Shown: positions 1 through 6,500 of the stretch, one piece after another | How positions within the stretch are numbered: the stretch's first letter is position 1 | Layout: every line of letters begins with the position of its first letter | NCBI GenBank assembly: GCA_964412235.1 | Contig: CAYPNT010000099.1 | Span: forward strand, 1 to 9,264 | Length of the DNA stretch: 9,264 nucleotides | DNA from: JAYZQT01 sp964412235 | Lineage (GTDB): Bacteria; Pseudomonadota; Alphaproteobacteria; MPNO01; UBA830 | Direction: 5' to 3' | Translations under genes and position numbers: made by a program | Notes under the pieces: model-generated | Seen by the model: only the letters and a program-made list of their open reading frames with translations | Told to the model about the DNA's origin: nothing | The model's database searches: none

Positions 1-35
1 TTGGCGCAGGCGTTGTTGCCTCCATTGCAGATTAA
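1..35 (+). CDS. tuf: Elongation factor Tu, C-terminal end (partial)
   Basis: The window opens inside a reading frame that gives GAGVVASIAD followed by a TAA stop at 33-35. This matches the end of bacterial EF-Tu, which usually reads VGAGVVASI plus one or two variable residues. EF-Tu is the GTPase that carries aminoacyl-tRNA to the ribosomal A site, and this strand belongs to its last beta-barrel domain. Only 10 complete codons are present, so the call rests on this short motif plus position: in many Alphaproteobacteria a tuf copy lies directly before tRNA-Trp, secE and nusG. The tRNA begins 16 bases after the stop, so the two are probably transcribed together. The final residues, Ala-Asp, differ from the more usual Ile-Glu ending. 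Confidence 0.82.
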   Translation, partial: GAGVVASIAD

Positions 36-51
36 AACGAAGCGTCGAAAT

Positions 52-127
52 AGGAGTGTAGCTCAACTGGCAGAGCACCGGTCTCCAAAACCGGGGGTTG
101 GGGGTTCGAATCCCTCCACTCCTGCCA
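52..127 (+). tRNA. trnW: tRNA-Trp (anticodon CCA)
   Basis: A full cloverleaf can be drawn. The acceptor stem is AGGAGTG (52-58) with CACTCCT (117-123). The D stem is GCTC (61-64) with GAGC (73-76). The anticodon stem is CCGGT (78-82) with ACCGG (90-94), around loop CTCCAAA with anticodon CCA at 85-87. The T stem is 100-104 with 112-116, closing loop TTCGAAT and including one G-U pair. The discriminator base is G124, and the CCA tail is encoded at 125-127. CCA reads UGG, so this is the tryptophan tRNA, and the A1-U72 end and G73 match bacterial tRNA-Trp. It sits between tuf and secE with no visible terminator on either side, so it is probably cut out of a longer tuf-secE transcript. Confidence 0.98.
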
Positions 128-174
128 TTGAAGTCATATTGATAACGTTCATTGAGTCGATAGAGAAAAAATAA

Positions 175-372
175 ATGGCGAGAACAAATCCAGGCGAGTT
201 TGTGCAACAGGTGAGGCGCGAGGTGGCAAAGGTTACTTGGCCCTCACGTCGTGATACCCTTGTTACTACGGTAATGGTCTTTATTTTTGTTGCAATTGCG
301 GGTGTATTCTTCTTGGTAGTTGATCAGATTTTATCACTAGGTGTGAAACAAATCCTTGGCCTCGGAGGCTGA
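175..372 (+). CDS. secE: Preprotein translocase subunit SecE
   Basis: This is a 65-residue protein of the short, one-helix SecE type, unlike the three-helix E. coli form. SecE clamps SecY in the SecYEG channel and is needed for protein export across the inner membrane. An amphipathic N-terminal part carries the family signature REVAKVTWPSRRDTL at about residues 15-29. It is followed by one hydrophobic membrane helix at about residues 30-50 and a short glycine-ending tail. The first ATG gives the expected length. No good Shine-Dalgarno sequence precedes it, only a purine-rich GAGA at 163-166, so translation initiation may be modest. The stop codon overlaps the first possible nusG ATG by one base (TGATG), so the two are probably translationally coupled. 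The secE-nusG pairing is nearly universal in bacteria. Confidence 0.96.
   Translation: MARTNPGEFVQQVRREVAKVTWPSRRDTLVTTVMVFIFVAIAGVFFLVVDQILSLGVKQILGLGG
364..368 (+). promoter_or_regulatory. Shine-Dalgarno of nusG
   Basis: GGAGG lies inside the last secE codons. It is 3 bases before the ATG at 372 and 6 bases before the ATG at 375. The 6-base spacing is closer to the usual optimum, which favours the second ATG. Confidence 0.75.
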
Positions 373-374
373 TG

Positions 375-905
375 ATGGCGGCTCGCTGGTATGTTGTGCA
401 TGTTTATTCCGGCTTTGAAAGTAAGGTGGCAACCTCTATCCGTGAGCAAGCGGCGCAAACAGGATTAGACGATGTTATAGAGGAAGTCCTTGTGCCTATG
501 GAAGAGGTCGTTCAAATGAGGCGCGGAGCTAAGATAAATACTGAGAGAAAGTTTTTTCCGGGCTACGTTCTGGCAAGAATGGAGATGACGGACGAGGCCT
601 GGCATTTGGTAAAAGACACCCCTAAGGTAACGGGTTTTTTGGGTTCTGGTAATAAACCCTCGCCTATTTCAAACAATGAGGCACAGCGTATACTGCATCA
701 GGTTCAGGAGGGTGTTGAAAGGCCAAAACCCTCGGTAACATTTGAAGTGGGTGAACAAGTCCGGGTGGCTGATGGACCCTTTACGTCCTTTAACGCTATG
801 GTTGAGGATGTTGATGAGGAGCGGGCAAGGTTGAAAGTTGCGGTGTCGATTTTTGGCCGCGCGACGCCGGTAGAACTAGAATACGGTCAAGTGGAGAAGC
901 TCTGA
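375..905 (+). CDS. nusG: Transcription termination/antitermination factor NusG
   Basis: NusG binds the RNA polymerase clamp, suppresses pausing, and bridges polymerase to Rho or to ribosomal protein S10. The protein is 176 residues from the ATG at 375, or 177 from the tandem ATG at 372; the E. coli protein has 181. The N-terminal NGN domain (about residues 4-115) opens with RWYVVHVYSGFE and contains RKFFPGYVLARM. The C-terminal KOW domain (about 125-176) contains VRVADGPF and IFGRATPVEL. The phenylalanine of IFGR corresponds to the E. coli F165 S10-contact site. One oddity is that the usually fixed glycine in the KOW loop (FNG.VE in E. coli) is alanine here, encoded by GCT at 795-797. The start is set by the Shine-Dalgarno spacing. 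The gene ends at TGA, 109 bases before rplK. Confidence 0.97.
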   Translation: MAARWYVVHVYSGFESKVATSIREQAAQTGLDDVIEEVLVPMEEVVQMRRGAKINTERKFFPGYVLARMEMTDEAWHLVKDTPKVTGFLGSGNKPSPISNNEAQRILHQVQEGVERPKPSVTFEVGEQVRVADGPFTSFNAMVEDVDEERARLKVAVSIFGRATPVELEYGQVEKL

Positions 906-1014
906 GCCCCGGGAGCTAATTTTAGGGGCGAAAGATGCATCGCAATACGTGCGGTGCGCATCGTGCGGGAGGCTCGCCATAGCCGTACCGCGCCCTCGAT
1001 TAGAGTGAGGACTA
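906..1014 (+). promoter_or_regulatory. Structured nusG-rplK intergenic leader, candidate L1 autoregulatory site
   Basis: This 109-base gap can fold into three hairpins in a row. GCCCC (906-910) pairs with GGGGC (925-929) around a 14-base loop. GATGCATCGC (934-943) pairs with GCGGT (951-955) and GCATC (958-962), leaving a 7-base loop and a 2-base bulge. GCGG (965-968) pairs with CCGC (988-991), and GGC (971-973) pairs with GCC (982-984), separated by an internal loop of GA opposite GTA. In E. coli, L1 represses rplKA by binding an asymmetric-loop helix in the L11 leader that mimics its 23S rRNA site. The third hairpin has that general shape and ends 23 bases before the rplK ATG. That it binds L1 is inference. 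No convincing promoter or T-tract terminator is visible. Confidence 0.5.
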
Positions 1015-1443
1015 ATGGCTAAAAAAATTGAAGGTTACATAAAACTGCAAGTTCCAGCGGGCCAAGCAAACCCTTCGCCACCAATCGGTCCGGCTTTGGG
1101 GCAAGCAGGCCTAAATATCATGGAATTCTGTAAAGCGTTTAATGCTGCGACCCAGACAGAGGAAGCCGGTATACCAATTCCGACGATAATTACCGTCTTT
1201 GTCGATAAGTCCTTTTCATTCGAGACCAAGACGCCACCCGCTTCCTATTTTATAAAAAAAGCAGCAAATCTTGGTAAAGGAGCAAACGCACCAGGTTCGG
1301 AAGTGGTTGGTGTAGTAACACGTAAACAACTCGAGGCAATAGCAGAGGCAAAGATGATTGATTTGAACGCAAACGATATCGATGCCGCCGTTAATATTCT
1401 TGCTGGGTCCGCTCGCTCAATGGGCATTCAGGTTCAGGGATAG
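1015..1443 (+). CDS. rplK: 50S ribosomal protein L11
   Basis: The 142 residues match the normal L11 length exactly (E. coli 142). L11 forms the base of the GTPase-associated stalk on 23S rRNA helices 43-44 and is needed for RelA-dependent stringent signalling. The N-terminal domain carries MAKK (lysines methylated by PrmA in many bacteria), NPSPPIGPALGQ with the conserved prolines linked to thiostrepton binding, and NIMEFCKAFN. The rRNA-binding C-terminal domain (about 72-142) contains TKTPPAS and ends GSARSMGI. A purine-rich GTGAGGA at 1005-1011 precedes the ATG by 3 bases. The stop is 4 bases from rplA, indicating one translation unit. Isoleucine codons include 5 ATA out of 14, which is unusual for a highly expressed gene. 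Confidence 0.98.
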   Translation: MAKKIEGYIKLQVPAGQANPSPPIGPALGQAGLNIMEFCKAFNAATQTEEAGIPIPTIITVFVDKSFSFETKTPPASYFIKKAANLGKGANAPGSEVVGVVTRKQLEAIAEAKMIDLNANDIDAAVNILAGSARSMGIQVQG

Positions 1444-1447
1444 AGCT

Positions 1448-2158
1448 ATGGCAAAACGAGGTAAAAGAATAAGTGCGGCGCGCGGTGGAATAGATAGGGA
1501 CGCGGCGTACGGTCTTGATGACGCTGTCAAGATTCTTAGGGAAAATGCACAGGCTAAGTTCGATGAGACTATTGAACTATCAATGAACCTTGGTGTGGAT
1601 CCGCGTCATTCCGATCAGATGGTTAGAGGTGTTGTTTCACTGCCCAAGGGCACAGGCAAAGATGTACGTGTTGCAGTTTTTGCAAAGGGAGAAAAGGCTG
1701 AAGAGGCAAAAGCGGCAGGAGCCGAGGTCATAGGTGCTGAAGATCTTGCCGAAAAAGTAGAGCAGGGACAGATTGATTTTGAGCGAGTGATAGCTACACC
1801 AGATATGATGCCGGTCGTTGGTAAGTTAGGAAAGGTCCTTGGGCCTAAAGGTCTAATGCCTAATCCAAAACTCGGCACGGTGACGGCCGATGTTGGGAAA
1901 GCAGTTCAGGATGCGAAAGGTGGGCAGGTAGAGTATCGCGTTGAAAAAGCAGGAATAATTCACGTGGGGGTCGGCAAAGCAAGCTTTTCCGAAGTCGATA
2001 TAGCGGAAAATATCTGCTGTCTTGTAGATGCCGTGAATAAGGCAAAACCATCAGGTGTTAAGGGGACGTATATAAGGAAAGTTTCGGTTTCTTCAACGAT
2101 GGGGCCGGGAATAAAATTAGATCTTGGAACGCTTTTAGAGAGAGCGGCGACAAGATAA
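1448..2158 (+). CDS. rplA: 50S ribosomal protein L1
   Basis: L1 forms the mobile stalk that escorts deacylated tRNA from the E site, and in many bacteria it represses its own rplKA mRNA. The start at ATG 1448 gives MAKRGKRIS and 236 residues, close to E. coli (234). The frame stays open further upstream to an ATG at 1382, but that would overlap rplK and add 22 non-homologous residues. Family motifs include NLGVDPRHSDQMVRG (about 47-61), the signature GLMPNPKLGTVT (135-146), and a C-terminal STMGPGIKLD (216-225). It begins 4 bases after the rplK stop with no strong Shine-Dalgarno, so it probably depends on translational coupling to rplK. Eight of 13 isoleucine codons are ATA. Confidence 0.98.
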   Translation: MAKRGKRISAARGGIDRDAAYGLDDAVKILRENAQAKFDETIELSMNLGVDPRHSDQMVRGVVSLPKGTGKDVRVAVFAKGEKAEEAKAAGAEVIGAEDLAEKVEQGQIDFERVIATPDMMPVVGKLGKVLGPKGLMPNPKLGTVTADVGKAVQDAKGGQVEYRVEKAGIIHVGVGKASFSEVDIAENICCLVDAVNKAKPSGVKGTYIRKVSVSSTMGPGIKLDLGTLLERAATR

Positions 2159-2196
2159 AGGGTTGGCGGCTTTAACGGTCGCTAATACGGGGAATT

Positions 2197-2216
2197 CATA
2201 CACCATTTGGGGTATG
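2197..2216 (+). other. Hairpin at the 5' side of the L10 leader
   Basis: CATAC (2197-2201) pairs with GTATG (2212-2216). After one A-G mismatch, CC (2203-2204) pairs with GG (2209-2210) around the tetraloop ATTT. No run of T follows, so it does not look like a terminator. It probably forms the first arm of the untranslated leader before rplJ. Confidence 0.5.
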
Positions 2217-2223
2217 GAGGCCT

Positions 2224-2308
2224 TGACCTGTCCGAGACTGCAGGTCCGAGCAAGACGAGAGTGTTTGTATCGGTTAATGGCGTGATCGCCTGCATAGACG
2301 GGGGTAAA
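2224..2308 (+). ncRNA. L10 (rplJ) ribosomal protein leader core
   Basis: The core resembles the L10 leader known in many bacteria, where the L10-L7/L12 complex binds and represses rplJL translation. TGCAGG (2239-2244) pairs with CCTGCA (2289-2294). Outside this helix, CC (2232-2233) pairs with GG (2300-2301) across an internal loop of GAGAC opposite TAGAC, whose GA-rich strands look like a kink-turn. Inside it, CCGA (2246-2249) pairs with TCGG (2270-2273). Beyond that, CAAGAC (2251-2256) pairs with GTGTTTG (2261-2267), with one bulge, to close a GAGA (GNRA) tetraloop at 2257-2260. A competing helix, GGCG (2279-2282) with CGCC (2287-2290), would take two bases from the main stem. The leader ends about 150 bases before rplJ. 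The fold was drawn by eye; the family assignment is from memory. Confidence 0.8.
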
Positions 2309-2442
2309 AGCGTTTTCTGTCGTGCTAGCGGGCGACGGTTAAAAGCTTGAACTTCTGGGACAGGCGAACCGGATTTGTGGTTTGCCCCAAATCCAGACGT
2401 AACCGGGACAATGTCTGCACATTGACAGCTTGTTCCAAAGAA
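2309..2442 (+). other. Downstream part of the rplJ leader, non-coding, with two hairpins
   Basis: No coding frame of quality is seen here on either strand. GGATTTG (2371-2377) pairs with CAAATCC (2388-2394) around a 10-base loop. CAATGT (2409-2414) pairs with ACATTG (2419-2424) around CTGC. The latter competes with GGGACA (2405-2410) pairing with TGTTCC (2431-2436). These switchable pairings lie just before the rplJ ribosome binding site at 2443-2449. They could carry the effect of L10 binding to the start codon, but that is inference. Confidence 0.45.
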
Positions 2443-2449
2443 GTGAGGA
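2443..2449 (+). promoter_or_regulatory. Shine-Dalgarno of rplJ (decides a GTG start)
   Basis: GTGAGGA lies 7 bases before GTG at 2457. The upstream in-frame ATG at 2430 lies before this site and would add nine residues unlike L10. The same GTGAGGA heptamer precedes rplK (1005-1011) and rpoB (3524-3530). Confidence 0.8.
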
Positions 2450-2456
2450 CAGTCGA

Positions 2457-2975
2457 GTGGACCGTTTACAAAAAGAAGAATTGGTCGCTTCGTATAAAGA
2501 TGTTTTTTCTTCTGCAAAACTAGTTGTGGTAACGAACCCGCAGGGTTTAACGGTTGCACAATCAATGGTGTTGCGGAGGGAAATGCGAAATGCGGGAGCC
2601 AGCTTCAAGGTAACCAAAAACCGGCTCACAAGCCTTGCGCTCAAGGGGACTTCTTTTGAGCATTTAAGTGACCTGTTTCAGGGGCCGACGGCAATAGCTT
2701 ACTCCGAAGACCCTGTGGCTGCTGCACGTGTTACCGTCAAGTTTGCGAGTGAGAATGAAAAACTCCAAATTTTGGGTGGCGCCTTAGATGAACAGGTTTT
2801 GGACGTGCCAGGAGTTGCTGCGCTCGCTAAGCTTCCGACCTTGGATGAACTGCGGGCAAAACTGGTTGGTATGATCCAGACACCGGCGACGCGGATAGCA
2901 GGGGTGACACAAGCACCGGCGGGGCAACTAGCACGTGTGTTGTCGGCTCGGGCTGAGCAAAGCGAAGCAGCGTGA
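2457..2975 (+). CDS. rplJ: 50S ribosomal protein L10
   Basis: L10 anchors L7/L12 dimers to the ribosome next to L11 and, in complex with them, represses its own mRNA. From the GTG start the protein is 172 residues (E. coli 165; alphaproteobacterial versions are about 172). It begins MDRLQKEELVASYKDVF, the usual alphaproteobacterial opening. The N-terminal rRNA-binding domain includes GLTVAQ (30-35), LRREMRNAG (39-47) and KVTKNRL (51-57). The C-terminal part (about 133-172) is the long helix that binds L7/L12 dimers. The GTG start is supported by the Shine-Dalgarno site 7 bases upstream and by homology at the N-terminus. The gene follows a long structured leader and is followed 44 bases later by rplL. 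Confidence 0.97.
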   Translation: MDRLQKEELVASYKDVFSSAKLVVVTNPQGLTVAQSMVLRREMRNAGASFKVTKNRLTSLALKGTSFEHLSDLFQGPTAIAYSEDPVAAARVTVKFASENEKLQILGGALDEQVLDVPGVAALAKLPTLDELRAKLVGMIQTPATRIAGVTQAPAGQLARVLSARAEQSEAA

Positions 2976-3019
2976 GTTGAAAATAGTCAAACAAGTTCAA
3001 GCTTTAGGAGATAAAGAAA

Positions 3020-3403
3020 ATGGCTACAAATTTAGAGAAAATAGCAGACGATCTTTCCAATCTAACGGTTATAGAGGCAGCTGAGTTATCAAAGATGTTG
3101 GAAGATAAGTGGGGTGTTTCTGCAGCTGCTCCAGTCGCCGTCGCAGCGATAGGTGGTGATGGCGACAGCGGAGGTGCTGCTGCAGAAGAGAAATCCGAGT
3201 TTGACGTTGTTCTTACAGGGGCCGGGGATAAAAAAATAAATGTAATAAAAGAGGTAAGGGCTATCACAGGTTTAGGGCTTAAAGAGGCCAAAGATCTAGT
3301 GGAAGGCGCGCCTCAACCGGTCAAAGAAGCAGTGAGTAAGGAAGAAGCTGAGGAATTAAAGAATAAACTAGAAGAAGCGGGTGCGGCAGTAGAAGTCAAA
3401 TAA
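3020..3403 (+). CDS. rplL: 50S ribosomal protein L7/L12
   Basis: This is the multicopy stalk protein that recruits and activates the translational GTPases EF-Tu, EF-G and IF2. It has 127 residues, slightly longer than E. coli (121). Residues 1-33 form the dimerisation domain that binds L10. Residues 34-57 are an Ala/Gly hinge that includes GGDGDSGG, more acidic and slightly longer than the usual Ala-Gly linker. Residues 58-127 are the factor-binding domain with VVLTGAGDKKINVIKEVR and GLGLKEAKDLVE. A good Shine-Dalgarno AGGAGA (3006-3011) lies 8 bases before the ATG, as expected for a protein needed in several copies per ribosome. rplL follows rplJ and is separated from rpoB by a hairpin-bearing gap. 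Confidence 0.98.
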   Translation: MATNLEKIADDLSNLTVIEAAELSKMLEDKWGVSAAAPVAVAAIGGDGDSGGAAAEEKSEFDVVLTGAGDKKINVIKEVRAITGLGLKEAKDLVEGAPQPVKEAVSKEEAEELKNKLEEAGAAVEVK

Positions 3404-3441
3404 TGACTTTTTCCGTCCAGGTATTAAATCAGAATACACAA

Positions 3442-3471
3442 TCCTGCGCGGTGCTAGTACGCAGCGCAGGA
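3442..3471 (+). terminator. Strong hairpin in the rplL-rpoB gap, candidate attenuator or RNase processing site
   Basis: TCCTGCGC (3442-3449) pairs perfectly with GCGCAGGA (3464-3471). Inside, after a bulged GG, TGC (3452-3454) pairs with GCA (3461-3463) around the hexaloop TAGTAC. Eleven base pairs make this the strongest hairpin I found in the window. It is followed not by a direct T-tract but by CCGGATAC and then TTTT at 3480-3483, so full intrinsic termination is unlikely. In E. coli the same gap holds a partial terminator and an RNase III site that lower rpoBC expression relative to rplJL. A similar role here is inferred from position. Confidence 0.6.
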
Positions 3472-3523
3472 CCGGATACTTTTAACTTATACTGGCACAC
3501 TCGTGCTGTATTGTCTTGGATTT

Positions 3524-3530
3524 GTGAGGA
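3524..3530 (+). promoter_or_regulatory. Shine-Dalgarno of rpoB
   Basis: GTGAGGA ends 6 bases before the ATG at 3537. It is the same heptamer seen before rplK and rplJ and supports this start. Confidence 0.75.
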
Positions 3531-3536
3531 TTTGTC

Positions 3537-6500
3537 ATGACAAAGTCGTTTACGGAACGTAAGCGAATACGCAAGGATTTTGGCCGTATTCGTGCTGTGG
3601 CGCCTATGCCTAATTTAATTGAGGTTCAAAAGAGTTCTTACGATGCCTTTTTGCAGATTCAGACTAAAGTTGATGAGCGAGACGAGGCTGGTTTACAGGA
3701 AGTATTCAGATCTGTCTTTCCCATAAGTGATTTTTCTGAGCGTGGTACACTTGAGTTTGTGTCCTACGAACTAGAGCCCCCAAAATACGATGTGGAGGAA
3801 TGCCAGCAACGCGACATAACCTATGCCGCTCCTTTAAAGGTTACGCTGCGACTTGTTGTTTTTGACATCAATGAAGAGACCGGCGCGCGGTCCGTTCGAG
3901 ATATAAAAGAACAAGACGTTTACATGGGTGATATGCCACTCATGACCGATATGGGGACATTTGTTGTTAACGGCACGGAACGGGTAATCGTCTCACAGAT
4001 GCATCGATCGCCTGGCGTATTTTTTGATCACGATAAGGGAAAATCGCATTCATCCGGGAAATTTCTCTTCGCGGCGCGTGTTATACCATACAGAGGATCA
4101 TGGCTTGATTTTGAGTTTGATGCCAAGGACATAGTGCATGTCAGAATTGATCGGCGTAGGAAGCTTCCCGTCACCACATTGCTGATGGCGTTGGATTCTG
4201 ATGAAACGTCTCAAAAAAGGGATGAGTTAGCTGATAAAGGGGATGTTCTGCCTCCGGAAGAGGCCGTAGGTATGAGCATCGAGGACATACTGCAATATTT
4301 CTATGAACATTGCGAATTTAAAAAGACGTCCGCGGGATGGGAGACTGCATTTGATCCGGATTCCATGCGGGGGGTCCAACTAGTGAGTGATTTGATTGAT
4401 GCAAAGACAGGGGATGTTCTTGCTGAGGCAGGTGTAAAACTTACACCGCGCCTTCTTAAAAAGTTTGAAGAGGATGGCGTGAAGGCAATTTTAGTTCAAG
4501 AGGAGGATATCCTTGAGCATTTCTTCGCGAAAGACATTGTCAATGAACAAACGGGTAAAATCTATGTTGAGGCGGGGGACGAAATAGATGAAGAAGCCCT
4601 CGAACTTCTTGCGGAAGTTGGGATTAAAAAATTTCGGACTTTGGCGATAGACCACACAAACATTGGTCCATATATCGTAAAAACGCTCACGGCAGATCGC
4701 AATCGATCGCGTGAAGAAGCGTTAATGGATATCTATCGTGTCATGCGTCCTGGAGAGCCTCCCACTTTGGAAACGGCTGAAGCGATGTTTCAGAGCTTGT
4801 TTTTTGATGGCGAGCGTTATGATTTATCTGCAGTGGGACGCGTCAAAATGAATGCACGCCTGCAGGTCGAGGGAGACGACACGCTTCGAATTCTTCGCAA
4901 AAAAGATATCCTAGCTGTCGTTAAAACACTTGTGGAACTGAAGGATGGACGTGGTGAAATCGATGATATTGACCATCTTGGAAACCGACGAGTTCGATCT
5001 GTAGGCGAATTAATGGAAAACCAGTATCGAATTGGTTTGTTGCGGATGGAGAGAGCTATCCGAGAGCGTATGAGCTCTATTGATTTAGATACGGTGATGC
5101 CACATGATTTGATTAACGCAAAACCAGCGGCGGCTGCGGTTAGGGAGTTTTTTGGTTCTTCACAACTTTCCCAGTTTATGGACCAAACTAATCCGCTCAG
5201 TGAGATTACTCATAAACGACGTCTTTCGGCACTTGGACCGGGTGGTTTGACGCGAGAGCGAGCGGGTTTTGAGGTGCGTGATGTGCACCCTACCCATTAC
5301 GGGAGAATTTGTCCCATTGAAACACCGGAAGGGCCAAATATTGGTCTCATCAACTCACTCGCAACATATGCGCGGGTTAACCAATATGGTTTTATTGAGA
5401 CGCCCTACCGTACTATCCAAAATGGGAAAGTTCTGGATGAGGTTGTTTATCATTCGGCAATTGAAGAGGGGCAATACACAATTGCCCAGGCTAACGCGCC
5501 TCTCGATAACAACGGTAAATTTATAGAGGAACTTGTAAGTTGTCGCCAAGGCGGTGAATTTGTTATGGCACGGCCTGAATCAATTGACCTGATTGATGTA
5601 TCTCCAAAGCAGCTAGTGTCAGTCGCAGCGGCGCTTATACCGTTCCTTGAAAATGATGATGCAAACCGGGCCCTAATGGGTTCAAATATGCAGCGACAGG
5701 CCGTGCCTTTGGTACAAGCTGAGGCGCCACTAGTGGGGACGGGGATGGAGGAGGCTGTTGCGCGTGGTTCTGGTGCTGCGATAACTGCTAGTCGGCCCGG
5801 GGTTGTTGACCAAGTCGACGCCACCAGAATTGTGGTGCGTGCTACAGATGAAACCTCTCTGTCAGCTCCTGGGGTTGATATCTATAATCTGCTTAAGTTT
5901 CAACGGTCCAATCAAAATACATGTATTAATCAGCGGCCATTAGTCAAAGTGGGCGACTGGGTAAAAGGTGGCGACATGATTGCTGACGGTCCATCTACGG
6001 AACTTGGCGAGCTTGCGTTAGGAAGGAATGTGCTCGTAGCGTTTATGCCGTGGAATGGCTATAACTTTGAGGATTCAATCTTAATTTCAGAGCGCATAGT
6101 GCGTGATGATGTCTTTACCTCTATTCACATAGAAGAATTTGAAATTATGGCCCGTGATACAAAGTTGGGCCAAGAAGAAATTACGCGTGACATACCTAAC
6201 GTTGGTGAAGAAGCACTTAAGGATTTGGATGAAGCGGGTATTGTATATATCGGGGCAGAGGTTAAGCCGGGAGATATCCTTGTTGGCAAAGTGACGCCAA
6301 AAGGAGAAAGTCCGATGACTCCAGAAGAAAAGTTACTACGGGCGATTTTTGGTGAAAAAGCATCCGATGTGAGAGATACCTCCCTAAAACTTCCTCCTGG
6401 TGTTGCGGGAACGGTGGTAGAAGTGCGTGTATTCTCTCGTAGAGGGGTCGATAAAGACGAGCGGGCGATGGCAATAGAGCGCGAGGAAATAGAGCGCCTT

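Noticed and set aside
100..127. tRNA-Trp 3' end as an integration (att) site
   Set aside because: No integrase gene, repeated tRNA end or foreign genes nearby. The flanks are core operon genes.
128..174. Promoter between tRNA-Trp and secE
   Set aside because: TTGAAG and TTGATA occur, but neither has a -10-like element at suitable spacing.
1382..1447. Upstream extension of the rplA frame to an ATG inside rplK
   Set aside because: It adds 22 hydrophobic residues not found in L1 and overlaps rplK by 62 bases. The ATG at 1448 gives the standard MAKRGKR start and normal length.
2430..2456. ATG at 2430 as the rplJ start
   Set aside because: It lies upstream of the only good ribosome binding site and adds nine residues unlike L10. 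GTG at 2457 fits both spacing and homology.
2182..2644. Antisense open frames across the rplJ leader and rplJ start
   Set aside because: The protein sequences show no recognisable domain, overlap a structured leader and a conserved gene, and have no supporting start context. They are treated as shadows.
3481..3493. TATACT (3488-3493) as a -10 box of an rpoB promoter
   Set aside because: No -35-like hexamer lies 16-18 bases upstream; that position is occupied by the hairpin stem.
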